64,000 bases of DNA. It comes from Actinokineospora spheciospongiae (lineage in GTDB: Bacteria; Actinomycetota; Actinomycetes; Mycobacteriales; Pseudonocardiaceae). Made by a program: the position numbers and the translations under genes. The notes below the pieces were generated by a model, which was not told the DNA's origin, made no database searches, and saw nothing but the letters and a program-made list of their open reading frames with translations. Positions 36,972 through 46,522 of the stretch are shown in pieces (within the stretch, counting starts at the first letter, position 1; each line of letters starts with the position of its first letter). The stretch is taken from positions 1-64,000 of the forward strand of contig NZ_AYXG01000147.1 of assembly GCF_000564855.1 (NCBI RefSeq), read 5' to 3'.

Positions 36972-39176
36972 GTGCCGCCCGTCGAGCTGACCAGCTTCCT
37001 CGGCCGCGCCGCGGAGACCGCCGCCGTCCGGCGGCTGCTCGACGAGGCCCGCCTGGTGACGCTGACCGGGCCGGGCGGGGTCGGCAAGACCCGGCTCGCG
37101 CTCGCGGTGGCCAGGTCGGACGACCCCGTCTTCGTCGCGCTCGCCGACGTGCGCGACCCCGACCTGCTGCCCGCCGCGGTCGCGGGCGCGTTCGGGCTGC
37201 ACGACCGGCCGGGGCAGGACGCGACCCGCACCGTGCTGCACCACCTGGCGGGCAGCGACGTGCTGCTGCTGTTGGACAACTGCGAACACCTCGTCGACGC
37301 CGCGGCCCGGTTCGCCCACGCCGTGCTGGCCACCTGCCCCGGCGTGGTCGTGCTCGCCACCGGCAGGCAGTCGCTCGGCGTGCCGGGGGAGCGGGTGTTC
37401 CCGGTGCCGCCGCTGCCGGTGCCCGCCGAACCCGGCACCGCCGACCCGCAGGCCCACGACCCGCTCTCCTGCGACCCGCTCTCCTACGACGGCGTGCGGC
37501 TGTTCGTCGACCGCGCCGACCGGGGCTTCGCGCTCACCGCCGACAACGCCGCCGACGTCGCCCGGCTGTGCGCCCGGCTCGACGGGCTGCCGCTGGCGAT
37601 CGAGCTGGCCGCCGCCCGGGTCCGCTCGCTGGCGCCCCGGCAGATCCTCGACCGGCTCGACCACCGGCTGCTCACCTCCACCACCCGCGGCGTGCCCGAC
37701 CGCCAGCACACCCTGCGCGCCACCATCGAGTGGAGCCACGACCTGTGCACCGGCGCCGAGCGGGCGCTGTGGGCGCGGGTGTCGGTGTTCGCGGGCTCGT
37801 TCGACCTGCCCGCCGCCGCCGCGGTCTGCGCCGACCTGGGCACCGAGGCGACCGTGCTGGGGCTGCTCGACGGCCTGCTGGACAAGTCGGTGCTGCTGCG
37901 CGAGGACACCGGGGGCGACGTCCGCTACCGGATGCTGGAAACCCTCCGCGAGTTCGGCCGGGAGGAACTGGAGGCCGCCGGGGAGCTGTCGGCGGTCTCG
38001 CGCAGGCACCGCGACGTCTACGACCGGCTGACCGCCGCGGCCGAAGCGGACTGGGCGGGCCCCCGGCAGGCGCGGTGGGTGGCCGCGCTGCGCGCCGAGC
38101 ACGCCAACCTGCGAGCCGCCCTGGAGTGGTCGCTGACCGAACCGGGGGAGGCCCCGGTGGCGCTGCGGATGGCCGCCAGGGTCGAGGAGTACTGGACCCT
38201 GCGCGGTTCGGTGTCCGAGCTGCGCCGCTGGCTCGACCGCGCCCTCACCGCCGTTCCCGGGTCGGGACCGGAGCGGGCGCACGCCGCGGGCGTGGCCGCG
38301 CTGGCGGCCCTGTGGCACCACGACACCGCCACCACCGCGGCCCGGCTGGCCGAGGCGGGCGACACCGACTTCGCCGCGTTCGTCCGGTCGCTGGCTGCCA
38401 TGCTCGGCGGCGACTTCGCCGAGGCCGGGCGCCGGGCGGCGGCCGTGGTCGAGCGGGTCGGCGACGACGTCCGCCGCGCCATGCACCCGATGTTCATCCT
38501 GGGCGTGTGCTCCGCGGTCGGGGGCGACCTCGACGGCGGCAGGCGCGTGCTGCACCGGGCGGTCGCCTTGGCCGACGACGCCTTCCACCTGAGCATGGCC
38601 CACTACGGCACGGCCGTCGTCGAAGTGCTCCACGGCGACGTCGCCGCCGCCGAGCGCGCCTGCCGCGCCGGGCTGCGCGCCGACGCAGGCATCCACAACC
38701 TGTTCGGCAGCGCGCACCACGTGGAGGCGCTGGCCTGGGTCGCGGTCCGCTCCGGCGCCCCGGAGCGCGCGGCGGAACTGTTCGGCGCGGCGGCCACCCT
38801 GTGGGAGCTGGTCGGCGTCTCCCCGCGCCGGGCCGCGTCGCTGGCGGGCCCGCACACCGCGCACGTCGCCGAGGCGACCGCGGCCCTCGGCGAGCAGCGG
38901 TTCGCCACCGCCCACGCCCACGGGCACGCGCTGCCGGTCGACGAGGTCCGACCGTTCGCACTGGGGGAGAGCGCGCCGCCGCGGCTCGCGGGCACCCTCA
39001 CCCGGCGCGAGGCGCAGGTGGCCGAACTGGTCGCCGAGGGGCTGACCAACCGGGAGATCGCGGCCGAGCTGGTGATCTCCACCCGCACGGCCGACACGCA
39101 CGTGCAACGCATCCTGGCCAAGCTCGGACTGCGCAACCGCACCCAGGTGACCACGTGGGCGCGTACGCATACGTAG
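36972..39176 (+). CDS. LuxR-family regulator with N-terminal NTPase
   Basis: The 734-residue product has an AAA/NB-ARC-like ATPase at its N-terminus: Walker A LVTLTGPGGVGKTRLALA (about 28-45), Walker B VLLLLDNCEHLVD, the sensor-like VVLATGRQSLGVPGERV and GLPLAIELAAARVRSL. A helical, TPR-like middle follows. The C-terminus is a LuxR helix-turn-helix (LTRREAQVAELVAEGLTNRE, then VISTRTADTHVQRILAKLGL). This is the LAL-like/AfsR-type signal-transducing class; the inducer is unknown. A short duplication (DPLSCDPLSYDG) is visible near residue 160. Confidence 0.9.
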   Translation: MPPVELTSFLGRAAETAAVRRLLDEARLVTLTGPGGVGKTRLALAVARSDDPVFVALADVRDPDLLPAAVAGAFGLHDRPGQDATRTVLHHLAGSDVLLLLDNCEHLVDAAARFAHAVLATCPGVVVLATGRQSLGVPGERVFPVPPLPVPAEPGTADPQAHDPLSCDPLSYDGVRLFVDRADRGFALTADNAADVARLCARLDGLPLAIELAAARVRSLAPRQILDRLDHRLLTSTTRGVPDRQHTLRATIEWSHDLCTGAERALWARVSVFAGSFDLPAAAAVCADLGTEATVLGLLDGLLDKSVLLREDTGGDVRYRMLETLREFGREELEAAGELSAVSRRHRDVYDRLTAAAEADWAGPRQARWVAALRAEHANLRAALEWSLTEPGEAPVALRMAARVEEYWTLRGSVSELRRWLDRALTAVPGSGPERAHAAGVAALAALWHHDTATTAARLAEAGDTDFAAFVRSLAAMLGGDFAEAGRRAAAVVERVGDDVRRAMHPMFILGVCSAVGGDLDGGRRVLHRAVALADDAFHLSMAHYGTAVVEVLHGDVAAAERACRAGLRADAGIHNLFGSAHHVEALAWVAVRSGAPERAAELFGAAATLWELVGVSPRRAASLAGPHTAHVAEATAALGEQRFATAHAHGHALPVDEVRPFALGESAPPRLAGTLTRREAQVAELVAEGLTNREIAAELVISTRTADTHVQRILAKLGLRNRTQVTTWARTHT

Positions 39177-39249
39177 CCGCTTCCCTCGATACGGGTTTTC
39201 TTTCCCCAGGGGTGTCAATCCGCTAACTCGGTCGTAACGTCCCACAGTC

Positions 39250-40143
39250 ATGAGGATCAGCAAGAAGATCGCCGTGGCGATTCCGGCGGCCCTGGCCATC
39301 GCCGGTGCGGGCGTCGTCGTCGCCATTCCGGACGCCGGTGCCGCGCAGACCTCCCAGGTCGTCACCGCCAACCCCCACCAGCGCGGACCCGACCCGACAC
39401 CGGAAACAGTGCGGGCGCCGCAGGGCACATTCGCCTTTTCCACGTATTCGGTTCCCGCCAGTGTCACCGGATTCGGCCAGGGCACCATCTACTACCCGGA
39501 CGACACCACGCAGGGCACCTTCGCCGGGGTGGCGATCTCCCCCGGCTACACCGGCCCCGAGGCGTCGGTGGCCTGGCTGGGACCGCGACTGGCCTCCCGG
39601 GGTTTCGTGGTCATCACCATCACCACCAATTCGCGCTACGACCAGCCGACCAGTCGCGGGAAGCAGCTCTTGGCGGCCTTGGACTACCTGACCAAGCAGT
39701 CACCCACCGAGGTCAGGCAGCGCCTGGACGCCACCCGCCTCGGCGTCATGGGGCACTCGATGGGCGGCGGCGGGGCCCTCTACGCGGCCTACAAGCGGCC
39801 GTCGCTCAAGGCCGCCGTTCCGCTCGCGCCGTGGAACCTCATCAAGAACTGGTCGGGCATCAGGGTGCCCACGCTGGTCGTGGCGGGCACCGCCGACAAG
39901 ACCGCGTCGGCGGGCGCGCACTCGCTGCCGTTCTACAGCAGCATGACCGGTGCCCGTGAACGCGCCTTCGCCGACGTCACCGGGGCCGACCACCTCACGT
40001 TCGTCCGGGAGGACCCGGTGATCGGCGCGCTGGCGGTGTCCTGGCTCAAGCGGTTCCTGGACGACGACACCCGGTACGCGCCGTTCATCACCGAGCCCGT
40101 CGGCCTGAGCCGGTTCCTCTGCTCTTGCCCGTACGCCGGATAG
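39250..40143 (+). CDS. Secreted cutinase / PET-hydrolase-type esterase
   Basis: The 297-residue product has a Sec signal (MRISKKIAVAIPAALAIAGA, cut near GAAQT). The mature part closely follows Thermobifida-type cutinases: NPHQRGPDPTPE, ISPGYTGPEASVAWLG (oxyanion Tyr100), GHSMGGGGAL (nucleophile Ser170, Met171), PWNLIKNWS (Trp195), GTADKTAS (Asp216) and GADHLTF (His248). It should hydrolyse cutin, polyesters and triglycerides outside the cell. The C-terminus is unusual: after DDDTRYAPF the first of the two usual disulfide Cys seems to be Thr, and the protein ends in LCSCPYAG. TAACGT nine bases before the ATG may be the -10. Confidence 0.93.
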   Translation: MRISKKIAVAIPAALAIAGAGVVVAIPDAGAAQTSQVVTANPHQRGPDPTPETVRAPQGTFAFSTYSVPASVTGFGQGTIYYPDDTTQGTFAGVAISPGYTGPEASVAWLGPRLASRGFVVITITTNSRYDQPTSRGKQLLAALDYLTKQSPTEVRQRLDATRLGVMGHSMGGGGALYAAYKRPSLKAAVPLAPWNLIKNWSGIRVPTLVVAGTADKTASAGAHSLPFYSSMTGARERAFADVTGADHLTFVREDPVIGALAVSWLKRFLDDDTRYAPFITEPVGLSRFLCSCPYAG

Positions 40144-40190
40144 GTCCGGAGCCCGGGTGGGCTGTTGTCGTCCTCGTGGACCCGCCGGAA

Positions 40191-40231
40191 CGCGGAAGGC
40201 CCCACCTCGGTGCGAGGTGGGGCCTTCCGCG
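40191..40231. terminator. Bidirectional terminator between cutinase and coiled-coil genes
   Basis: A perfect 19-base stem (40191-40209 with 40213-40231) and a GTG loop lie between two convergent genes. Confidence 0.9.
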
Positions 40232-40246
40232 GTCGACCGGTGGGCG

Positions 40247-41560
40247 TCAGGCGCCCGCGGCGATGTCGGATTCCTCGTTGTTCTCGTCGCGCACCTTGTC
40301 CGCCGACTTCGGGCCCTTGCCGTTGGTGCGGCGGCGGTTGCCCTGGCGGGGGAGGGTGGTGGGCGGCGGCGGGGTGGGCTGGCCGCCGCCGAGCATCAGC
40401 TCCGCGAAGGTGGCCATGGCCTCGTCCAGGTGGCCGCCGATGCGGCGGACCGACTCGTCGTTGCTGCGCCGCACCAGGGACTCCACCGAGTCGGAGTCGG
40501 GGCGGTGCGACAGGGTGCCCTCGACCTTGGTCAGGCCGCGCTCGATCGAGCCGCCGAGGTCGCCCAGCTTCGCGGTGAAGCCGTCCTCCACCGTGTCCAG
40601 GCGGGTGGCCATCTCGTCCAGCCGGGCGGTGACGGTCTCCAGCCGCTGCGCCAGGGACTCCAAGCGCTCGCTCGCGTCGACGGTCTCCCTGGTCTCGCGC
40701 AGCGCCTCGCGCAGGGCGCCGGTGGCCTCGTCGAGCTTGCCGTGCAGCGCGTCGCGGGACTCGCCGACAGAGGTGTCGAGGGCGTCGCGGGTGGCGTCGA
40801 GGCCGGTGGCGACCGCGTCCAGCTTGCCGTGCAGCGAGTCCGAGGTCTCGGTGAAGCGGCCGTGCAGGGCGTTGGTGGAGTCGGTGACCTTGCCGTGCAC
40901 CGCGTCGACCCGGCCGGTGGTGAGGTCGACCTTGCCCACGACCGCGTCCGCCGCCTCGGTGACCGTGCGGGCCAGGGCGTCCTTGGTGCCGTCGAGGTGC
41001 TCGTGCACGCCCTCGTCGACCTCGTCGATGCGGCCGCGCAGGGCGGTCTCCAGGATCTCGATCCGCTCGCGGACCGGGCCGTGCACCGAACCGGGGACCT
41101 GGTCGATCTTGCCGTCCTGCTTGTCCAGGTGGTGGTCCAGCTCGTCGATGCGGCGGTGGATGCTGGCGAGCTTGTCCTCCAGGCCGTCCATCCGGCCCGC
41201 CACGCCCTCGAAGCGGCCCGCGACCCCGTCGAGCCGACCGTCGAGCTGCGCGAACGGCGTCGCCAGCTTGTCCACGATGCTCTCCACGGCCCGCCCGATC
41301 GCCGCGATCGCCGTGTCCTGCGCCTCCAGCTTCGACATCGCCTCGTCCAGCCGCTCCGCCAGCACGCTGACCTCGGTGCGGTCGGGCATCTCGGACAGGC
41401 GCTTGCGCACCGACCCGATCGACTCCAGGGGCGACAGCCTGGCGTGGATCTCGTCCAGGGCGTCGAAGATCTGCTGCTGTTCGCTCTCACGGATCTCGGC
41501 CGCGCGCGTGAGCATGTTGCGCATCCGGTCGAACGACACCGTGGGGTTGTTTTCGTTCAC
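40247..41560 (-). CDS. Long coiled-coil protein
   Basis: The 437-residue product is almost entirely amphipathic helix with heptad and 11-residue periodicity: repeated GRxDGVAGR, LDGLEDKLASIHRRIDEL, VDAVHGKVTDSTNALHGRF and LHGKLDAVATGLDATRDAL blocks, like apolipoprotein or methyl-accepting rods. A Pro-rich, basic C-terminus follows (PTPPPPTTLPRQGNRRR). No membrane segment. GTG 41560 with a GGACGAAGG upstream fits a sensible N-terminus (NENNPTVSFDRMRNML); an upstream ATG at 41635 is less likely. A similar protein often lies next to add in actinobacteria. Probably a cytoskeletal or scaffold protein; unproven. Confidence 0.8.
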   Translation of the reverse strand: MNENNPTVSFDRMRNMLTRAAEIRESEQQQIFDALDEIHARLSPLESIGSVRKRLSEMPDRTEVSVLAERLDEAMSKLEAQDTAIAAIGRAVESIVDKLATPFAQLDGRLDGVAGRFEGVAGRMDGLEDKLASIHRRIDELDHHLDKQDGKIDQVPGSVHGPVRERIEILETALRGRIDEVDEGVHEHLDGTKDALARTVTEAADAVVGKVDLTTGRVDAVHGKVTDSTNALHGRFTETSDSLHGKLDAVATGLDATRDALDTSVGESRDALHGKLDEATGALREALRETRETVDASERLESLAQRLETVTARLDEMATRLDTVEDGFTAKLGDLGGSIERGLTKVEGTLSHRPDSDSVESLVRRSNDESVRRIGGHLDEAMATFAELMLGGGQPTPPPPTTLPRQGNRRRTNGKGPKSADKVRDENNEESDIAAGA

Positions 41561-41773
41561 GGAGGTGACCTTCGTCCTGGGGAGGGAATGTTGTGGAGAC
41601 CCTGGGGAGCCTAGCCAGTCCCAGAAGGCGTCCATACACCACCCGTCGCTGGTTCGTCGGTCCAGACACGCGTGGTTGGACCGTTCGGCGTACAGTCTGC
41701 CGGCGGATGCGGCGACCCCGGCGTACCTTACGTGACGGATCGGCTACTCCAACGGGTGGCCCGCCCCGCCGAG

Positions 41774-41779
41774 TACCGT
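41774..41779 (+). promoter_or_regulatory. Leaderless -10 box of add
   Basis: TACCGT lies six bases before ATG 41786. It supports this start over longer readings that would begin upstream of the promoter. Confidence 0.55.
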
Positions 41780-41785
41780 ACGGCC

Positions 41786-42889
41786 ATGTCGACCTCCCTC
41801 GTGGCACCGGTGACCCCGGAAGCCCTCCTCCGCGCACCCAAGGTCCTCCTGCACGACCACCTCGACGGCGGTCTGCGCCCGGCCACGGTCATCGACCTGG
41901 CCGAAGCCTCCGGCTACCGCGACCTCCCCACCACCGACGCCGACGCGCTCGGCGCGTGGTTCCGGGAGTCCGCCGACTCCGGCTCCCTCGTCCGCTACCT
42001 GGAGACGTTCGCCCACACCTGCGGCGTGCTCCAGGACGAGGCCGCGCTCGTGCGCGTGGCCGCCGAGTGCGCCGAGGACCTCGCCGCCGACGGCGTGGTC
42101 TACGCCGAGGTCCGCTACGCGCCGGAGCTGTGCACCGAGAAGGGGCTCGGGCTCGACGCCATCGTGGAGGCGGTGCAGGCCGGGTTCCGCGAGGGGGAGG
42201 CCCGCGCCGCGGCGGCCGGTCGGACGATCCGGATCGGGACGCTGCTGTGCGCCATGCGGCAGAACGCCCGGTCGCTGGAGATCGCCGAGCTGGCCGTGCG
42301 CTACCGCGACAGCGGGGTCGTCGGGTTCGACATCGCGGGCCCGGAGGCCGGGTTCCCGCCCACCCGCAACCTCGACGCGTTCGAGTACCTGCGGCAGCAG
42401 AACGCGCACTTCACCATCCACGCCGGGGAGGCGTTCGGGCTGCCCTCGATCTGGGAGGCGCTGCAGCACTGCGGGGCCGAGCGGCTCGGGCACGGGGTGC
42501 GGATCGTCGACGACATCAAGGTGGCCGAGGACGGCACGGTGCAGCTCGGGCGGCTGGCGAGCTACGTGCGCGACCGGCGCATCCCGCTGGAGATGTGCCC
42601 GTCGTCGAACGTGCAGACCGGGGCCGCCCCCTCGATCGGGGAACACCCGATCGGGCTGCTGGCGCGGCTGCGGTTCCGGGTGACGGTCAACACCGACAAC
42701 CGGCTGATGAGCGGCTGCTCGATGACCTCGGAGATGCGGGCGCTGGTGGACGAGTTCGACTTCGGCTGGGCTGACCTGCAGCGCTTCACGGTCAACGCGA
42801 TGAAGTCGGCGTTCATCGGCTTCGACGAGCGGCTGGCGATCATCGAGGACGTGGTCAAGCCCGGCTACGCCGCACTGATGGCGCCGTAG
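41786..42889 (+). CDS. add: Adenosine deaminase
   Basis: The 367-residue product converts adenosine and deoxyadenosine to inosine forms. Zinc and catalytic residues: [14 protein letters not shown] (HxH), [10 protein letters not shown] (His/Glu), ERLGHGVRI (His) and [12 protein letters not shown] (Asp; the TDN variant seen in actinobacterial enzymes rather than TDDP). The length is normal. It stands alone with a leaderless promoter and a terminator, not in an operon, but within the wider nucleoside-salvage region. Confidence 0.96.
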   Translation: MSTSLVAPVTPEALLRAPKVLLHDHLDGGLRPATVIDLAEASGYRDLPTTDADALGAWFRESADSGSLVRYLETFAHTCGVLQDEAALVRVAAECAEDLAADGVVYAEVRYAPELCTEKGLGLDAIVEAVQAGFREGEARAAAAGRTIRIGTLLCAMRQNARSLEIAELAVRYRDSGVVGFDIAGPEAGFPPTRNLDAFEYLRQQNAHFTIHAGEAFGLPSIWEALQHCGAERLGHGVRIVDDIKVAEDGTVQLGRLASYVRDRRIPLEMCPSSNVQTGAAPSIGEHPIGLLARLRFRVTVNTDNRLMSGCSMTSEMRALVDEFDFGWADLQRFTVNAMKSAFIGFDERLAIIEDVVKPGYAALMAP

Positions 42890-42903
42890 GCCCCGGAGAC
42901 GGC

Positions 42904-42933
42904 AGTGGCCCCGGTCCGTCGACCGGGGCCACT
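42904..42933. terminator. Bidirectional terminator after add
   Basis: A perfect 13-base stem (AGTGGCCCCGGTC with GACCGGGGCCACT) and a CGTC loop lie between the convergent add and acidic-protein genes. Confidence 0.85.
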
Positions 42934-42946
42934 CGTCCGCTGGTGG

Positions 42947-44215
42947 CTAGTGGACTGTCAGGCGGTCCTCGAAGGTCTCGACCAGCTTGTTCCAGGCGGC
43001 GGACTCGGCGTCGAAGGGCGCGCTCGGCGCCATCCGGGTCGGGTCCGGGGCGAGGATGAAGCTGACCAGCCAGCCCAGGCTCTCGGACTGGCCGAGCGCC
43101 TCGCCCACCGAGTCGTCGCCCGCCCAGTCGGCGGCGTCGGTGAGCAGTTCCACGGCGAGGTCGAGCTGCACCGGGTCCACCGCGTCGACGCCCTCGCCCA
43201 GGTCCTCGCCGAGACCGGCGAGCACGTAGGTGTTCTCGCTGTCGACCTCGAGGTCCAGGCTGCCGTCGGTGGCCTTGGTGGCCACCTCGTCCCAGGTGGA
43301 GACCTCGGTCAGGTCGTTGTCGGTCAGGTCCTCGGTGGCCAGGAACTTGGCCAGCCCGCGCGGCGAGGTGGCCACGTCGATCTTGCCGTCGCTGCCCAGG
43401 AAGACCGGCTCGTCGTCGAGGTAGCAGCGCAGCGTGTAGTACTCCGAACCGGCGGCGATGATCTTGATCGGGTCGATGCCGACCTCGGCCCAGAAGCCGA
43501 CCGGCACGTCCTCCCCGACCTCCTCGGTGTCCGCCTCGGCGACCTCGTCGTCGGTGTCCACCTCGTCGGTGTCGTCGTCGCCCGCGGCCTTGGCGGCGGC
43601 CTCGGCGGCGTCCGCGTGGAAGGCGACCAGTTCCTCGGCGCTCTTCTCCAGCGCGGACCCGTCGACCTCCGGCACCGCCACCACCGCGTCGAGGGCGTCG
43701 AGGACCTCGTCCCAGCGCTCGGAGATCGTCTCGGCGAGGTCGGTCCACAGCCGCTCGCCGTCGCGCCCGGTGAACGGGAACGTGCCCTGGTCGAGCACGG
43801 CGAAGCCGTCGGCGGCGCCGAGGACCTCGTGCACCTCGTCCAGCTCGCACACGTCGGCCAGCGAGCGCACGATCGCCACGATGTCGGCCAGCTCGCCGAT
43901 CGTCCAGGTGTCGGGCTCCTCCGCCACCAGCTCCGGCACGCCGACCAGGTCGTACTGGTGCGCCTCGTCGGGCATCAGCTCGGCCACCGACAGCGCGGGC
44001 ACCAGGTGCCAGGCCGGGTGGTCGGACAGGTCGTGCTCCTCGGTGGTCCGCACGAACGCGGCCAGGTGCGCTGCGTCGGGGAAGGCGTAGAGGTCGTCCT
44101 CGTGGCCGAGGAACGCCTCCCACTCCTCGCCGTCTTCCCGCCAGCGCGGAGCCCACAGCGTGACCACGTCACCCTGTGGCAACCCCAGCTCGATCGGGAC
44201 GATGTCCTGGGCCAT
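42947..44215 (-). CDS. Large acidic protein of unknown function
   Basis: The 422-residue, very acidic product starts MAQDIVPIELGLPQGDVVTL and has WREDGEEWEAFLGHEDDLYA. The middle is a charged low-complexity stretch (DDDTDEVDTDDEVAEADTEE, about 258-277), followed by VGFWAEVGIDPIKIIAAG and YTLRCYLDDEPVFLG. No membrane or signal segment. Actinobacterial homologs next to add are often labelled primosomal protein without evidence, so I would not use that name. GGAGG lies seven bases before the ATG. It stands alone. Confidence 0.75.
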   Translation of the reverse strand: MAQDIVPIELGLPQGDVVTLWAPRWREDGEEWEAFLGHEDDLYAFPDAAHLAAFVRTTEEHDLSDHPAWHLVPALSVAELMPDEAHQYDLVGVPELVAEEPDTWTIGELADIVAIVRSLADVCELDEVHEVLGAADGFAVLDQGTFPFTGRDGERLWTDLAETISERWDEVLDALDAVVAVPEVDGSALEKSAEELVAFHADAAEAAAKAAGDDDTDEVDTDDEVAEADTEEVGEDVPVGFWAEVGIDPIKIIAAGSEYYTLRCYLDDEPVFLGSDGKIDVATSPRGLAKFLATEDLTDNDLTEVSTWDEVATKATDGSLDLEVDSENTYVLAGLGEDLGEGVDAVDPVQLDLAVELLTDAADWAGDDSVGEALGQSESLGWLVSFILAPDPTRMAPSAPFDAESAAWNKLVETFEDRLTVH

Positions 44216-44427
44216 TGGAGGTCCTCCTGGTCGCAAAGCCATCAGCCGGCGTGCCCGCGCGCGCACGCCGGTCGGCAGCCTACGGGGTCCGGATCTTCCG
44301 CAGGCACCCAGCGGTCGGAACACCGCCGGTTCCGGGCCGCGGAACCGGCCGCCCACCTGGGTCGCCGCCCGCCCCCGGCCGCCGCGGCCGCGGGAGAACC
44401 CGGGTCCAGCCGCTGGTCAGGGCGGGT

Positions 44428-44967
44428 TCACCGGTCCGACCGGAGCGTGGACAGGTCGAACGAGAGCGGGTCGTCCGGGTCGAAGCCGTCGTCGACCACC
44501 GGCCCGCGGCGGGAGACCTCGCCGTCGGCCCGGCGCAGCCGCTCGTCGCGCCTGCGCTGGAACTCCTCGGCGGTGATGCCCCCGGTGTCGCGCCGGGCGG
44601 GCGCGGGGCGGCCGGAGAGCTGCTCGACGGCGTAGGTCAGGTCGTCGCCCAGGATCGGGGCCAGCCGGTTGTAGGCGGCCTGGGTGGCCTGGTCCACCGC
44701 CGCCTCGGCGACCAGCACGATCAGCCTGCCGAGCTGGTCGGCGCCCCAGCGCACGGCGTCCTGGCGCAGCCACAGCTCGACCAGCCTGCCCCGGCCGTCG
44801 ACGGTGACCCGCACGCTCTGGTGGTTGTCGGTCGCGGTGCCGCGCACCTGCTCCAGCACGGTGTCCACGCCCGCCAGCGCCTGCTGCCGGGCCCGGCCGT
44901 CCTCGATGAGCTGCCGGGTGCTGCGCTCGACCGGTTCGCGCCCGGCGCCCGACCACTGCCCGGTCAC
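44428..44967 (-). CDS. YbaB/EbfC-like protein (second of a pair)
   Basis: The 179-residue product has the YbaB/EbfC core VRVTVDGRGRLVELWLRQDA flanked by helices (LAGVDTVLEQVRGTATDN and LIVLVAEAAVDQATQAAY). A disordered C-terminus is rich in Arg and Asp (EFQRRRDERLRR). Classical YbaB is a DNA-binding nucleoid protein near recR (about 110 residues). This longer form occurs in actinobacterial gene groups with WXG100 proteins, as here. Its start overlaps the upstream YbaB-like stop by four bases. Confidence 0.82.
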   Translation of the reverse strand: MTGQWSGAGREPVERSTRQLIEDGRARQQALAGVDTVLEQVRGTATDNHQSVRVTVDGRGRLVELWLRQDAVRWGADQLGRLIVLVAEAAVDQATQAAYNRLAPILGDDLTYAVEQLSGRPAPARRDTGGITAEEFQRRRDERLRRADGEVSRRGPVVDDGFDPDDPLSFDLSTLRSDR

Positions 44968-45365
44968 CGGAGCCTCCGCTGCTCGCGCGCACCCAGCGGG
45001 CTGTCGTACGCCTCGTCCTCGTCGTCGTCGATCGGCTGGTAGCCCAGCGACGCCAGTTGCTGCTCGCCCCCGGGCCCGAGCACGGGCGACAGCGTCGCGT
45101 GCATGGTCGCCCCCGCCCGCCGGGTGGCCAGGCCCGCCAGCGCGGTGATCTGCGCGGCCAGCGCCTCCGCGCCGACCCGCAGCGCCCCCGGCGTGAGCAC
45201 CACCTCCGCCAGCAGCCCGCCCGGCCGCACGGTGACCTGCACCCCGCCGTCACCGCTGCTCGCCTGCCCGGTGACCGGACCGATCCCCCGCCGCTCGGCG
45301 GCCGCCCTGGTCTGCTCGACCCGGTGCGCCACCGAGTCCAGCTCCCGGTTGATGTCCATCTCCAC
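44964..45365 (-). CDS. YbaB/EbfC-like protein (first of a pair)
   Basis: The 133-residue product has MDINRELDSVAHRVEQTRAA, the strand pair VQVTVRPGGLLAEVVLTPGA and a helix with EALAAQITALAGLATRRAGA, ending in an acidic IDDDEDEAYDSPLG. It is a divergent YbaB/EbfC-like protein. GTG 45365 is preceded by GGAGGTGGGG; ATG 45359 is the alternative. It lies between the NlpC/P60 gene and the second YbaB-like gene, all on the minus strand, so an operon is likely. Confidence 0.78.
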   Translation of the reverse strand: MEMDINRELDSVAHRVEQTRAAAERRGIGPVTGQASSGDGGVQVTVRPGGLLAEVVLTPGALRVGAEALAAQITALAGLATRRAGATMHATLSPVLGPGGEQQLASLGYQPIDDDEDEAYDSPLGAREQRRLR

Positions 45366-45400
45366 GCCCCCACCTCCAGCGGACAGTGTGCCGCAGCGGT

Positions 45401-46522
45401 TCAGCCGGTGGGCCGGTAGAAGCCGACGAAGGGCATCCCGCTGTTCGTCGTGCGCAGCGGCCCGACCTGCACCGGGTCGCCCGCCTCGACGATCTGCCCG
45501 TTGCCGATGTACATGGCCACGTGCCCCTCCCAGCAGACCAGGTCGCCGGGGAGGAGCTGGTCGGCGGAGGGGACCTCGGCGCCGATGTCCTGCTCGCGGG
45601 AGGTGCGCGGGATCTCCAGGCCGCCCTCGCCGTAGGCGTACTGGGTCAGGCCGGAGCAGTCGAGGCCGACCCCGGGCGCGGTGCCGCCCCACACGTAGGG
45701 CACGCCGAGCTGGCCCAGGGCGGCGCGGACGGCCTTGGCCGCCGTCTCGTTCGGCGCCATCACGGTGCTGCCGTCGGGCAGGTTCACCGCGACGCCGGTG
45801 CCCGGCTGCGGCGGGATGGCCACCGGCAGCCTGCGCTTGGTGACCGCGCCCCCGCCGCCACCCCCGCCTCCTCCGCCGCCGCCCCCACCGTCGCCTCCGC
45901 CACTGCTCTGGCGGTCGTTGTAGGCGGAAGGGGGTGGGGCGGTCGCGGTGGCCGACGCGGCCGAGGTGCTGCCGTTGCCGCCCCCGGTGAGCGTGGTGAC
46001 GACCGCGCCGAGCTTGGTCATCACGTCGTCGAGGTTGGTGGAGGTGTCGCCGGTGAGCTGGGCGGCGTAGCGGGCCAGCTCGGTGAGCTTCTGCTGCGCG
46101 CCCGCGGTGTCACCCGCCTGGCGCAGCGCGGCCGCGGTCTGCAGCAGCTCGGCGGCCTTGCGGTTGAAGGCGTCGATCTGGTCCTGGTTGACCCGCTGGC
46201 CGACCTTGAGGATCTCGCCCGCCTGCCGGACCGCCTCCTGCACCTCGGCGCTGTAGGTGCTCAGCTCGGCCCCGGTGGCCTGCTGGGCGGCGACGTCGCG
46301 CTCGTGGCGGACCGCGCCCTGCCCCGTCCAGCCGTAGCGCAGGCTGCTCGCGTGCCGGGTGGCGTCCTCGTCGACGGTGGACAGCGTGGTGGCCAGCCCG
46401 GCGTGCGCCCGGCCGACGCGGTCGATGGCGTCGTCGTCGGTGGCCAGGTGGCGCTGGGCGGTGGCCGCGGGCTGGATCATCGGCTCCAGCAGTTGGTGCA
46501 CCGGCTGGGTGGGGGCGCTCAC
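45401..46522 (-). CDS. NlpC/P60 peptidoglycan hydrolase with WXG100-like N-terminus
   Basis: The 373-residue product has a helical N-terminal half (about 1-185) without a Sec signal, like WXG100/LXG substrates. A Ser/Gly linker with a run of about 14 Gly (near 220) follows. The C-terminal NlpC/P60 domain has catalytic Cys in GVGLDCSGLTQYAYG, His in EGHVAMYIGNG, and VPYVWGGTAPG before it. It should cut peptidoglycan stem peptides, like RipA-type or ESX-linked enzymes. Export without a signal peptide fits a type VII route (inference). It overlaps the WXG100 gene by four bases. Confidence 0.9.
   Translation of the reverse strand: MSAPTQPVHQLLEPMIQPAATAQRHLATDDDAIDRVGRAHAGLATTLSTVDEDATRHASSLRYGWTGQGAVRHERDVAAQQATGAELSTYSAEVQEAVRQAGEILKVGQRVNQDQIDAFNRKAAELLQTAAALRQAGDTAGAQQKLTELARYAAQLTGDTSTNLDDVMTKLGAVVTTLTGGGNGSTSAASATATAPPPSAYNDRQSSGGGDGGGGGGGGGGGGGGAVTKRRLPVAIPPQPGTGVAVNLPDGSTVMAPNETAAKAVRAALGQLGVPYVWGGTAPGVGLDCSGLTQYAYGEGGLEIPRTSREQDIGAEVPSADQLLPGDLVCWEGHVAMYIGNGQIVEAGDPVQVGPLRTTNSGMPFVGFYRPTG

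Noticed and set aside
35652-39488. Very long open frame on the minus strand opposite deoA and the LuxR ATPase
   Set aside because: It is an antisense effect of high GC3 in the real genes: the amino-acid composition is Arg/Gly/His-rich without any domain, and the plus-strand genes have clear motifs and starts.
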